Source of the DNA: Paenibacillus humicus NBRC 102415
GTDB lineage: Bacteria; Bacillota; Bacilli; Paenibacillales; Paenibacillaceae
DNA: 64,000 nucleotides
Direction: 5' to 3'
NCBI RefSeq assembly: GCF_004000905.1
Contig: NZ_BIMD01000004.1
Location: 1 to 64,000 of the forward strand
Within the stretch, counting starts at the first letter, position 1, and every line of letters starts with the position of its first letter. The position numbers and the translations under genes are program-made. Below the pieces are notes generated by a model. That model was not told where the DNA came from. It made no database searches and worked only from the letters and a program-made list of their open reading frames with translations. Of this stretch, positions 17,457 through 25,944 are shown one piece after another.

Positions 17457-18206
17457 ATGCAAGCCGGCAACAGCAACGAGACCATCAAGCTGCTCATGAA
17501 CCACCGCTCCATCCGGCGCTACAAAAACGAGCCGGTCACGGGCGAACAGCTGGACGCGATTCTGGCTTGCGCCCGTCAAGCTTCTTCTTCCAGCCATATG
17601 CAGGCTTACAGCGTCATCGGGATAACCGATTCCGAGCTGAGGAATCAGATCGCCGATGTCGCCGGCAGCCAGCGCCATGTCCGGGAAGCGCCTGTCTTCC
17701 TCGTCTGGTGCGCCGATCTCAGCCGCTTCGGAGAAGCGGTCGCCATGCATGGAGGAAGCTTCGACGCGACGACGGAGTATTTCCTTGTGGCGACGGTCGA
17801 TGCCTCGCTTGCGGCTCAGAACGCGGCGGCGGCAGCCGAGTCTCTGGGACTCGGCATCGTGTACATTGGCGGAATCCGCAACGACATGAGGAAGATGTCG
17901 GAGCTGCTCGGACTGCCGCCTCTCGTCTATCCCGTATTCGGGATGTGCATCGGCGTTCCCGACGAGCAGCCGGATCACCGGCCGCGGCTGCCGCTGGAAA
18001 GCATGTATGCCGAGAACCGGTATAGGGAAAATGGTTATGCCGAAGACCTGGAGCGTTACGACAGCCTCTATGCGGATTACATCCGCAACCGGTCCGGCGG
18101 AGGCAGGGAATCGTCGTGGACGCGCGAGATGAAAGGGCGCACCGATTATCCGTCGCGCAGCTACGGTGATTTCTTGCGGGAACAGGGATTTTCGTTCGAG
18201 GATTGA
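17457..18206 (+). CDS. NfsA-type FMN-dependent nitroreductase / NADPH oxidoreductase
   Basis: A 249-residue flavoprotein of the oxygen-insensitive nitroreductase NfsA/FRP group. MNHRSIRRYKNEPVT (FMN phosphate contact), CARQASSSSHMQAYSVI, and the mid-protein AAESLGLGIVYIGGIRND are diagnostic. The C-terminus (RTDYPSRSYGDFLREQGFSFE) is the family's usual tail. Such enzymes reduce nitroaromatics, quinones or free flavin with NADPH; the physiological substrate is not evident. The ATG at 17457 follows AAAGGAGG. The MarR regulator just upstream may control it. Confidence 0.87.
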   Translation: MQAGNSNETIKLLMNHRSIRRYKNEPVTGEQLDAILACARQASSSSHMQAYSVIGITDSELRNQIADVAGSQRHVREAPVFLVWCADLSRFGEAVAMHGGSFDATTEYFLVATVDASLAAQNAAAAAESLGLGIVYIGGIRNDMRKMSELLGLPPLVYPVFGMCIGVPDEQPDHRPRLPLESMYAENRYRENGYAEDLERYDSLYADYIRNRSGGGRESSWTREMKGRTDYPSRSYGDFLREQGFSFED

Positions 18207-18222
18207 ACCGGACAGGCAAAGA

Positions 18223-18264
18223 AGGGGGCCGCACGGCATACAGCCATGCAGCCCCTGCTTTATT
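18223..18264 (+). terminator. Probable terminator of the nitroreductase gene
   Basis: AGGGGGC pairs with GCCCCT around an inner GCAT/ATGC helix, followed by a T-rich run. The stem is asymmetric. Confidence 0.4.
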
Positions 18265-18286
18265 TATGCGCCGGTTACCGGTATCG

Positions 18287-18727
18287 TCATTCCCGGTCTT
18301 CTTCCTCCGGGTGCGCCCCGACTCCGTTCAGCAGATCGGTGCCGTGGAATTCGTCGGGCGGAGCAGCGGGATCGACGGGCGTATCGTCTGCGAGCTCCAG
18401 AAGGTCCGGATCGGCGTTCACGGTACGCACGCCGACAGGAACCTCCTCGGCATAGTCGCCGCCGTCGCGCTGCTTGGCGTATTGATCCGGACTCGGCGCT
18501 TCCGCCCCGTCGACATCATCCGCCAGCGCGGCGTTCGCCTGGGAGGAGGACACGGTGTAGCTGTCGACCTGAACGGTTCCATAGGTGCCTTCTCCGGAAG
18601 GATACGTGCGGAGAAGCTCTTCCTCGGCGCCCTGCACCCGGCTTCCTTCGCGCTGGTCCTCGAACAGGCCGAATCGAGGATCGATGTCTTTTTCCGTCGC
18701 GAGACCTTCTTTGTTCTTGTCTTCCAT
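18287..18727 (-). CDS. Acidic low-complexity hypothetical protein
   Basis: A 146-residue soluble protein with no signal peptide or membrane segment. It is strongly acidic, rich in Asp, Glu, Gly, Pro and Ala, with few aromatics, and is probably largely disordered. No catalytic motif is visible and no family is recognised. The ATG at 18727 is preceded by GGAGGGG. It is convergent with the nitroreductase and divergent from the YhaM-like gene. The good ribosome site and normal GC content support a real gene; Paenibacillus-like genomes often carry small acidic proteins of unknown role. Confidence 0.65.
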   Translation of the reverse strand: MEDKNKEGLATEKDIDPRFGLFEDQREGSRVQGAEEELLRTYPSGEGTYGTVQVDSYTVSSSQANAALADDVDGAEAPSPDQYAKQRDGGDYAEEVPVGVRTVNADPDLLELADDTPVDPAAPPDEFHGTDLLNGVGAHPEEEDRE

Positions 18728-18973
18728 GCTTGTCCCCTCCTGGTTGATGGATCTTCCTTCTGCTGCAGCGTTCGATTGCCTTGATAGGCAGTTTATACCC
18801 TGTTGCAAGGGTTTCCAATCGCTCGGCTGTCCATACGCTTCCTGGCGGAGAGGGGGCTGCAAGCGGGAACGGGCGCGCCGAATAGCCTGTCACAGTAAAG
18901 CGATGACGAGCCTGGAAGGGCCGTTCCGTAGTATACTGGAGACAGGAATGAACACCCGGAAGGAGCCTGCTGC

Positions 18974-19930
18974 ATGACGTTGATTAGCAGTCTGAACGAC
19001 AAGGACGAATTTACAGGGTTCTATCTGGTCAAGGAACTCGATGTCAAGCTGACCAATGCGACGCCTCCCAAGGATTATTGGGATCTCGTGCTCTCGGACT
19101 CCAGCGGCCAGCTTACGGCCAAGTACTGGGATTTGAAGCCGCATGAGAAAGATACGCTGAAGCCGATGATGCTGGCCAAAGTACAGGGAACCGTACAGCT
19201 GTACAGGGAACGCCTGCAGATGAAGGTATCCCGGATCCGGCCTGCGGCGCCGGAGGACAATCTGCAGCTGACGGACTTCATCCGTGCCGCTCCCGCCGCC
19301 CCCGACGCTTTGATGGAAAACATACGCAGCAAGGTCGACTCCATTCAAGACGTGCAGATTCGTGAAATAACCGCTTATTGCGTCGTGAAGGCGGGAGATC
19401 GGCTGGAGCATTACCCTGCGGCCAAAAGCCATCATCATGCCTACTATGCGGGCCTTGCCTACCACATGGTTCGGATGCTGGAGATCGGGGAGTTCCTCTG
19501 CCTGCAGAGGCCGTTCCTGAACCGGGATCTCTTGGTTGCGGGCATCATCCTGCATGATCTGGCCAAGCCGGAGGAAATGAACGCGCAGCTCGGCATCGTC
19601 TCCGAATACAGCGACCGCGGCCGGCTGATCGGCCATCTGGCGCTCATATCCGGCTGGATTACGGAAGCGGCGCTGAAGCTGGGCATCGAGCTGGAATCCG
19701 CCAAGGTAACAGCGCTTCAGCATCTTGTGCTGTCCCATCACAACCTCGGGGAATGGGGAAGTCCCGTGCAGCCGCAAATGGCCGAGGCGGTCGCGCTCCA
19801 TTTCATCGATTCGCTCGACGCCAAGCTGCAGATGGTCGAGGACGCGCTCGGCTCTACGCCGGAAGCCGACAGCTGGACGCCGATGATCCGCGGATTGGAA
19901 AACAAGGCGATTTTCAAAACCAGCCTGTAG
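18974..19930 (+). CDS. YhaM-type 3'-5' exoribonuclease, OB fold plus HD domain
   Basis: A 318-residue cytosolic nuclease like Bacillus YhaM, which trims RNA or single-stranded DNA from the 3' end. The N-terminal OB-fold (about 1-90) contains FTGFYLVKELDVKLT and YWDLVLSDSSGQLTAKYWD. The HD domain shows SHHHAYYAGLAYHM, the metal pair in IILHDLAKPEE, and the long conserved segment starting LVLSHHNLGEWGSP and ending LHFIDSLDAKL. It is close to the usual length. The ATG at 18974 follows GGAAGGAG. It is a single gene, divergent from the acidic protein gene. Confidence 0.9.
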   Translation: MTLISSLNDKDEFTGFYLVKELDVKLTNATPPKDYWDLVLSDSSGQLTAKYWDLKPHEKDTLKPMMLAKVQGTVQLYRERLQMKVSRIRPAAPEDNLQLTDFIRAAPAAPDALMENIRSKVDSIQDVQIREITAYCVVKAGDRLEHYPAAKSHHHAYYAGLAYHMVRMLEIGEFLCLQRPFLNRDLLVAGIILHDLAKPEEMNAQLGIVSEYSDRGRLIGHLALISGWITEAALKLGIELESAKVTALQHLVLSHHNLGEWGSPVQPQMAEAVALHFIDSLDAKLQMVEDALGSTPEADSWTPMIRGLENKAIFKTSL

Positions 19931-20021
19931 AAGCCGGCCGCAGCTAATTTGGCTGCATCGGCGTCAGTCTCAGCCGAAGCGGGGTAAAGGTGGGAAATGA
20001 ACCTGAAGAGGGAGTGGCCGC

Positions 20022-20753
20022 ATGGAGCAGGCGGATCTGCAGACGATTCTGTCCGACAGCCGGCGCATCGTATTTTTCGGCGGGGCGGGAACCTCCACGG
20101 AAAGCGGGATTCCCGATTTCCGCTCGGCGGACGGGTTGTACGAGCAGCGTACGAGCAAAACGTATTTGCCGGAAGAGATTTTGAGCCGGGACTTTTTCAT
20201 GGAGCATCCGGCTGATTTCTATGCCTTTTACCGGACCCATATGGTCTATCCCGAAGCGCTTCCCAATGCCGCGCATCGAGCGCTGGCTAGGCTGGAGCAG
20301 GAGGGCCGGCTGACGGCGGTCGTCACCCAGAATATCGACGGCCTGCATCAGCTTGCCGGCAGCCGCAGCGTGCTGGAGCTGCACGGATCGGTTCACCGCA
20401 ACTATTGCATGGACTGCGGGCTCAAGTATCCGTTGTCCGCCGTCCTGCGCGATCCGCGCCCGGTTCCTCTCTGCACGGCCTGCGAAGGCATCGTCAAGCC
20501 GGATGTCGTGCTGTATCAAGAGAACCTCGATACGGATCTCCTGGATCGCGCGGCATTCGAGATCGAGCAGGCCGACACGCTCATCGTAGGAGGCACGTCG
20601 CTGACGGTGCATCCGGCTGCGGGCCTCGTGAGCCTGTACCGCGGCGATAAGCTTATTATCGTCAACCGGACTCCGACTCCGCTCGATGCTTATGCGAACT
20701 ATATTTCGGACGGAAATGTCGGCGACGTGCTGGGTTCCCTGTACCCTCGATGA
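20022..20753 (+). CDS. NAD-dependent protein deacylase, sirtuin family
   Basis: A 243-residue Sir2-type enzyme that removes acyl groups from lysines, consuming NAD and giving nicotinamide and O-acyl-ADP-ribose. NAD-binding motifs GAGTSTESGIPDFRS and TQNIDGLHQ are intact, the catalytic His is in LELHGSVHRN, and the four zinc cysteines are in CMDC and CTAC. The spacing fits the bacterial CobB/class U group. The ATG at 20022 follows GAGGGAG. It is followed by a strong terminator shared with two minus-strand genes. Targets could include acetyl-CoA synthetase, but nothing nearby indicates one. Confidence 0.93.
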   Translation: MEQADLQTILSDSRRIVFFGGAGTSTESGIPDFRSADGLYEQRTSKTYLPEEILSRDFFMEHPADFYAFYRTHMVYPEALPNAAHRALARLEQEGRLTAVVTQNIDGLHQLAGSRSVLELHGSVHRNYCMDCGLKYPLSAVLRDPRPVPLCTACEGIVKPDVVLYQENLDTDLLDRAAFEIEQADTLIVGGTSLTVHPAAGLVSLYRGDKLIIVNRTPTPLDAYANYISDGNVGDVLGSLYPR

Positions 20754-20785
20754 TGATTTCGGCGTCCGTCCTGTACATGAAGGCG

Positions 20786-20827
20786 AAAAGCCCAGGCAGA
20801 TCATATCTGCCTGGGCTTTTTTTGGGT
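20786..20827. terminator. Bidirectional terminator between the sirtuin gene and small membrane protein genes
   Basis: A 15-bp perfect stem (AAAAGCCCAGGCAGA and its complement) with a 5-base loop and T/A tails on both sides. Confidence 0.88.
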
Positions 20828-20850
20828 TAAAAGATGGCGGCAGTCGTCGA

Positions 20851-21096
20851 TTATTGACCCGATGCTGCTGCGAGAGACAACAGGAAGAAGAGCAGCGAGA
20901 TCCCCATTACAATCAGGATAAGGATCAGGTAAGCCCGGCTCAGATTGCGCTTGTTGAGATTGACGCCGGAGCCGAACGCCCATACGAACAGCATGATGAT
21001 ATTGACGATCGGAATAGCGAGCAGCAGCATCGTCACCATCCAGGAACTGGTGCGGATGACTTGGGAGTTGCCGGTCGGAATCGGTTGATAGGACAT
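20851..21096 (-). CDS. Small two-helix membrane protein, paralogue A
   Basis: An 81-residue protein with two hydrophobic segments (about 20-42 and 55-78) and a short polar loop. It contains IPIVNIIMLFVWAFG followed by an N-L-N-K-R basic patch and RAYL, a pattern shared with the gene just upstream. Function is unknown. The ATG follows AAAAGGAG at good spacing, 13 bases after the stop of paralogue B, so the two form an operon. Confidence 0.72.
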   Translation of the reverse strand: MSYQPIPTGNSQVIRTSSWMVTMLLLAIPIVNIIMLFVWAFGSGVNLNKRNLSRAYLILILIVMGISLLFFLLSLAAASGQ

Positions 21097-21109
21097 AGGG
21101 GTTCTCCTT

Positions 21110-21427
21110 TTAAACGTTCATATCGTTCATGGATTTGAAGGCACTGAACATGACAGCTCCGAAAACAGCCAGCAAGATGATGTAGAGGACGATGCCGATC
21201 AGCGCCCATAAAAGATACGCCCGCGCAAAGTACTTCCGGTTCAGGTTCGCGCTGTCGCCGAACGCCCAGACGAACAGGAAGATGATGTTGACGATGGGAA
21301 TCATGAGAATGACAAGCGAGCCGAGCCAGGATTTGACGCTGACGACTTCGTCGCTTGCATAGGGCGGCGCGTATCCCGGCGGTACCGGGGGCTGCTGCCC
21401 TGCCGGCGGTTGGAAGGTGGATTCCAT
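21110..21427 (-). CDS. Small two-helix membrane protein, paralogue B
   Basis: A 105-residue protein. A Pro/Gln-rich cytoplasmic N-terminus (about 1-28) precedes two hydrophobic helices. The first includes IPIVNIIFLFVWAFGDSANL, nearly identical to the downstream gene, and the second ends with a short polar tail. The pair clearly arose by duplication, which suggests a heteromeric membrane complex. The ATG follows AGGGGAGAG. The 311 bases upstream, to the sigK start, are AT-rich and contain no other gene. Confidence 0.72.
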   Translation of the reverse strand: MESTFQPPAGQQPPVPPGYAPPYASDEVVSVKSWLGSLVILMIPIVNIIFLFVWAFGDSANLNRKYFARAYLLWALIGIVLYIILLAVFGAVMFSAFKSMNDMNV

Positions 21428-21738
21428 ACTTTTTAACTCTCCCCTTAACTATGGTCAGAACGATGATTTTATCGACAGGAAGATTTGGAAAGTTAATACC
21501 ATTTCCTTAAATACTGGGAAATCAATGATTTTATTTATTTTAATCGGCTTCTTGCTTCTGCGGCGGTGAAGTTGTACCCGATTCAGGCGATTTTGAACCA
21601 TTTAATTTGAATGCGGCCTATTTTGCGTGTGTCTGCTCCGTACAGGCACGTATGGGCGGCAGCCCACATAAACTGTCAGTACACTTGCACCGGTGCCCTC
21701 GGCAGGGCCGGTAATACTGCATGGGGGTGGCTCGAAAA
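21428..21738. other. Intergenic region with possible sporulation promoter for sigK
   Basis: The left half is AT-rich and probably holds the promoter of the small membrane protein operon. Toward sigK, an AC at 21648-21649, a 17-base gap and CATAAACT at 21667-21674 resemble a mother-cell (sigma-E or sigma-K) promoter. No gene is seen. Confidence 0.35.
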
Positions 21739-22440
21739 ATGCCTGGATTATTTGCCGCAATCGCCCTGTTCATCAAGCAGCTCAGCCTGCTCGTATCCTA
21801 TGTCAAAAACAACGCCTTTCCGCAGCCGCTGCAGGAGGAAGAGGAGCTGCGCCATCTGAAGCTGATGGCCGAGGGCAATCCCGTATCCAGGAACTTGCTG
21901 ATCGAGCATAATCTGAGGCTTGTCGCCCATATCGTCAAAAAATTCGACAACACCGGCGAGGATGCCGAGGATCTCATCTCCATCGGCACAATCGGGCTGA
22001 TCAAGGCGATCGAGAGCTTCCAGACCGGCAAGGGGACAAAGCTGGCGACATTCGCGGCCCGATGCATCGAGAACGAAATTCTGATGCATCTCCGCTCGCT
22101 GAAGAAAACGCGCAAGGACGTCTCCCTGCACGATCCCATCGGTACGGATAAGGAAGGCAACGAAATCACGCTTATCGATATCCTGGGCTCGGAGCATGAC
22201 GATGTCGTGGAGAAGGTGCAGCTCAAAATCGAGAAGTCGAAGATCTACAAAAATCTGGACATTCTCGACGAGCGGGAGCGGGAAGTGGTGATGGCCCGGT
22301 TCGGGCTGGAGCATGGCGGCGAGGAGCGGACGCAGCGGGAAATCGCCAAGGAGCTGGGCATCAGCCGAAGCTATGTGTCGCGGATCGAGAAGCGGGCGCT
22401 CATGAAGCTTTATCATGAGTTTTATAAGGCGAAGAAATAA
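21739..22440 (+). CDS. sigK: RNA polymerase sporulation sigma factor sigma-K (pro-form)
   Basis: A 233-residue late mother-cell sigma factor that drives coat and spore-maturation genes. The first about 19 residues are a hydrophobic pro-sequence ([19 protein letters not shown]), removed in Bacillus by the SpoIVFB membrane protease just before SYVKNNAFP. Region 2 ([20 protein letters not shown], then [16 protein letters not shown]) and region 4 ([20 protein letters not shown]) are almost identical to Bacillus sigma-K. The gene is uninterrupted, so no skin-like excision is needed. The ATG at 21739 has GGGGGTGG eight bases upstream; an in-frame ATG at 21721 lies before that site. Presence implies an endospore former. 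Confidence 0.95.
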   Translation: MPGLFAAIALFIKQLSLLVSYVKNNAFPQPLQEEEELRHLKLMAEGNPVSRNLLIEHNLRLVAHIVKKFDNTGEDAEDLISIGTIGLIKAIESFQTGKGTKLATFAARCIENEILMHLRSLKKTRKDVSLHDPIGTDKEGNEITLIDILGSEHDDVVEKVQLKIEKSKIYKNLDILDEREREVVMARFGLEHGGEERTQREIAKELGISRSYVSRIEKRALMKLYHEFYKAKK

Positions 22441-22525
22441 ATCTCTGGCCGTAAATTTAATGAATCATGATGGCAACATCTGAGTTGAACGAATAAATCT
22501 GGACAAGGAAGGTTTTATCATTTCT

Positions 22526-22554
22526 AAGACGCCTGCAAGGGTGTCTTTCTTTTT
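22526..22554 (+). terminator. Terminator after sigK
   Basis: AAGACGCC pairs with GGTGTCTT (one G-U pair) around TGCAAG, followed by a T-rich run. Confidence 0.65.
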
Positions 22555-22649
22555 ATCCTCTTAGGGATTCCATTCCTTGATGAGCTACAGCAATATCCTG
22601 CGTAGGCTTCTCGGCCATATCTCTAGCTTTGATGGAATAAGGAGGGGGA

Positions 22650-23519
22650 TTAATCCTGGAAATAATGAAGATACACGTCTTCCAAGTTGGGCTTGACCGC
22701 TCTAGTCTCCAAGTTCAGCAGAGGCTGATCGTGAACAATTCTTGCCCATATCCCCTCACGATCACTTAATATATTGCTTACCTTGAAACGTGCTTGGAGC
22801 AGGGGGAGTTCCGCTTCCGATGTATGTACTTCGTGTACATGACCCTCCATGCAAGAAAGCAAGTTCACCGGATCATCCTGCAAGATTAGCGCCCCTTCCT
22901 TCATGAGCAATATTTCCTTTGATATAAATTCAATATCTGAAACCACGTGGGTTGCAATGACCACGATTTTATTGAGAGCAATGGTAGAAATAAAATTGCG
23001 AATGCGTATTCTTTCTTTTGGATCAAGTCCTGCTGTAGGTTCATCCATAATAAGCAGATCGGGATCGTTCAACAATGCCTGGGCAATGAGGATGCGCTGT
23101 TTCATCCCCCCGGAATACGCAGCAAGTTTCGTGTCCGCATCTTGCGTTAAATTTACAATCGACAACAACTCATCAATTCTAGTTTTCGCTTGGGCCGTCG
23201 GCAGCCCCTTAAGAGCAGCCATATACCATAAGAAGCGCCGGCCTGTAAATTCACGATAAATGCCTTGTTGTTGCGGCATATAACCTAATAATTCTCGATA
23301 GTTTTCGCCAAGTCTACTAATATGCTGCCCATTGAATAGAATTTCTCCTTCATCGGGTTGAATTTGATCCGTAATCAGATTCATTAAGGTTGACTTACCC
23401 GCTCCATTTGGCCCCAATACACCATATATACCGGGAGTCAGATGTGACGTGAACTGATGCAGGGCTGCTTTACGTCCTCGATCATAGCGTTTTGAAATGG
23501 AGTTGATGGACAATTGCAT
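22650..23519 (-). CDS. ABC transporter ATP-binding protein of the AT-rich cassette
   Basis: A 289-residue ATPase with Walker A GPNGAGKST, Q-loop PQQQG, signature YSGGMKQR, Walker B LLIMDEPTAGLD and switch His in VIATHV. The arrangement is that of ABC-2/DrrA-type exporters and bacteriocin-immunity transporters. A C-terminal extension after about residue 215 is characteristic of this class. The ATG at 23519 is preceded by GGAGGG and lies two bases after the permease stop, so the two are cotranslated. It is the last gene of a four-gene unit and is visibly AT-richer than genes outside the block. Confidence 0.9.
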   Translation of the reverse strand: MQLSINSISKRYDRGRKAALHQFTSHLTPGIYGVLGPNGAGKSTLMNLITDQIQPDEGEILFNGQHISRLGENYRELLGYMPQQQGIYREFTGRRFLWYMAALKGLPTAQAKTRIDELLSIVNLTQDADTKLAAYSGGMKQRILIAQALLNDPDLLIMDEPTAGLDPKERIRIRNFISTIALNKIVVIATHVVSDIEFISKEILLMKEGALILQDDPVNLLSCMEGHVHEVHTSEAELPLLQARFKVSNILSDREGIWARIVHDQPLLNLETRAVKPNLEDVYLHYFQD

Positions 23520-23521
23520 GT

Positions 23522-25933
23522 TCAGTTTTCCCTCCATTTGAATCTGTTTATAATAGACCAAGCCGCTCGGAATGCTGCCATGCCGACCACAACCAATCCG
23601 CCAAAGTACAAGCTTATCCCCGTTCCATAAGATACCGAATTAAATTTGCCGTAGAGCTCAAATGCGAAATTAAAACTATACTTGTCGATTACCGACAGGC
23701 CCATGTATTGAAGACAAAGCGGAAGCACGGCTAATGAGGTAGCTGTCAGGAGTAGAAAAGACTGCTTCTTCAGACTTACAGCAATGAACAAAATAACATG
23801 AGCCAGCATCAGTACACCAAGCAATTGCAGCAAGCTTGTCACTATCACATAGGTTAAAATGCTAATCGGCCAGTTCACATTTCCCAGAACTTCAATGCTT
23901 TGGACAGGCGCGCTCCAATCAAGGCGGGGATAATGAACAATGACATTATAGAATTTAGGTATTTGAACAAGCACCAACAACCATATAGCGAATGCATATG
24001 CAATAGCATGTTTCATGGCGAACAAACGCCATCTTCCCCTTGGACTGCTCCAAATGACCCTCATCATCTCATTTTTATAATCCAATGCAAACAAAGGGCC
24101 AAGGCCGACAATCAACAGAAGGACGTAAATAATTCCATCAAGAAGGCGATCTTGCTGGCTGTTAAATAAGGCATCACTGGATATTGTATTTACAAAGTTG
24201 CCCGTAATTCCTTGCTTCTGCTTTAATTGGAGCAAATAATCTCGTTGTTTCTCGACAAATCGGAATGCTTTGTCTTGCTTCGCATATTCATCGATTTTGA
24301 ATTTTTCCTGATTGTAAGTAATTAAGTCAATCTCCTTATTTTTTAATTTCAGTTTCAAAGCATCGAGCTCCTGAGGCATTGCTGTGAATTTATCTCTTTC
24401 CTCACTAAGAAATAAAAGCTTCTCTTGCGTCAATTCTCCATGCAGAGATAATATGTAGCGGTTATATGTACCTGAATCCAGATCAAACGGACGTTCATTC
24501 TGATCTATTCGGTTATACATTAGAATAACGGCGAAAATAAGAACCAGAACAGATTTCCCAACGATCAGAAGTTTATACCATTCATGTAAAAAGAGAGAAT
24601 TCGTTCTCCTGTGCTTCCATAACGAAGCTTTCCATTTCACAATCCAACGCAGCGGTGCTGGACTTGTTATGGAAACAGGCTGCTTCACAAATAGCCAAGC
24701 ACAAGCCAAGGGCAAGATCGCCGTCATTATTGCCCATACCCATAAGGTTAATGTATCCTTCCGAACAGGATAGCCCAATATATTCAAGTTGCGATAATCG
24801 GAGATGAAATGGAAGGCATCATAAAAAGCCAGAATGTTGATATACTTTAGTACATTCAAATAAGAATTCGGATGAATAAGCGAGTAACACAAATAGCTGG
24901 CGCCTAGCAAGAGGGATGTCGCGACATAAATTTTGGAGATATGGCCAAGACCGAGAAATAACGCAGCCATCAGCCAGCCCAATAGTATATTGACCATGAT
25001 CTTCAACAACATATATACCAAAAGGTACTGTTCCACTGTCAACGGTTGAACGGCATGATAAAAAGAACTCATGGACTGAATATATCGGGAGAGACTGCCA
25101 AACCCATATAATCGCTCTGCAAGAAGTAGAATCGAACCATAGTAAATCAAAGAGAGAAAAATGGTAATAAGCGTCAAGGCAGTCAACTTCGCTCCGAATG
25201 TACGCAGTTTACCGTGACGAGTAGAGCGAATGAGGGATGTTAGTCCCTCCTCTTTCTCCACATAAAATAGGATGGTGATAAGCAGGAAGATCAACATAGC
25301 CAAGCAGAAATCAGTCGACCAAGTATTCGTCCCAGATACAATCCCTTCCTCCAGCCCTAATTGGAAAGGCAAGCCGCGTAAAGGCTTAAAATCCTCGACT
25401 GTCTTTACAATATTCCGATAAGAGAAGGAATCTTTCTTGTTGAAGATGGAGACGGATTTCATTTCATTTGCTTGTTCTTCCATCGAGCTTATTTTGTCAT
25501 CAAAATGGTCAGCATTTTCAAATTGAAGTCTCAACATATTTAAAAGATAAGAATCCCGTATTATCGCTTGCTCTTGGTTAAAGTAAGGACCTGTTTCATA
25601 TTGCTCGTATGCTTGTTGATTATCCCTTTTCAAATCAGCGACAATTTTCTGCCAAGGACTATCCTTTGGACTCAAATAGGCTTGTATGAATTGCCCATAA
25701 AGAATGAACTGTTGAACTTGTAGGGTTGTTAATCTCTTCCCATCCACAGGGGGTAATCCTTTATAGGATTGCTCTACCTGTTTGTACTGGTCACGATTTT
25801 GAATGAGCAAATGATGATCTTTGCGTTGTTCATTGACGAAGAAAACACTATTTATAAGGAGGAGGATGATGGCTAGCAGCATCACAATTCGCTTGTGTAC
25901 GATTTTATTCAGCTCGTAACCGATCAGTTTCAT
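23522..25933 (-). CDS. Large ABC-2-type permease of the AT-rich cassette
   Basis: About 803 residues, roughly twice the size of a usual ABC-2 permease, with two similar halves. Each begins with a membrane helix near a KxxxHKR or KxxxVLIF context (MKLIGYELNKIVHKRIVMLL; later LFLHEWYKLLIVGKSVLVLI). Each helix is followed by a long extracytoplasmic loop of 120-150 residues rich in Gln, Lys and Asp, then a bundle of hydrophobic helices. It looks like an internal fusion of two permease subunits. The ATG at 25933 follows TGAGGGGC; an in-frame GTG at 25939 overlaps that site. The substrate may be the secreted product of the first gene or an antimicrobial. Confidence 0.78.
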   Translation of the reverse strand: MKLIGYELNKIVHKRIVMLLAIILLLINSVFFVNEQRKDHHLLIQNRDQYKQVEQSYKGLPPVDGKRLTTLQVQQFILYGQFIQAYLSPKDSPWQKIVADLKRDNQQAYEQYETGPYFNQEQAIIRDSYLLNMLRLQFENADHFDDKISSMEEQANEMKSVSIFNKKDSFSYRNIVKTVEDFKPLRGLPFQLGLEEGIVSGTNTWSTDFCLAMLIFLLITILFYVEKEEGLTSLIRSTRHGKLRTFGAKLTALTLITIFLSLIYYGSILLLAERLYGFGSLSRYIQSMSSFYHAVQPLTVEQYLLVYMLLKIMVNILLGWLMAALFLGLGHISKIYVATSLLLGASYLCYSLIHPNSYLNVLKYINILAFYDAFHFISDYRNLNILGYPVRKDTLTLWVWAIMTAILPLACAWLFVKQPVSITSPAPLRWIVKWKASLWKHRRTNSLFLHEWYKLLIVGKSVLVLIFAVILMYNRIDQNERPFDLDSGTYNRYILSLHGELTQEKLLFLSEERDKFTAMPQELDALKLKLKNKEIDLITYNQEKFKIDEYAKQDKAFRFVEKQRDYLLQLKQKQGITGNFVNTISSDALFNSQQDRLLDGIIYVLLLIVGLGPLFALDYKNEMMRVIWSSPRGRWRLFAMKHAIAYAFAIWLLVLVQIPKFYNVIVHYPRLDWSAPVQSIEVLGNVNWPISILTYVIVTSLLQLLGVLMLAHVILFIAVSLKKQSFLLLTATSLAVLPLCLQYMGLSVIDKYSFNFAFELYGKFNSVSYGTGISLYFGGLVVVGMAAFRAAWSIINRFKWREN

Positions 25934-25944
25934 CGACACGCCCC

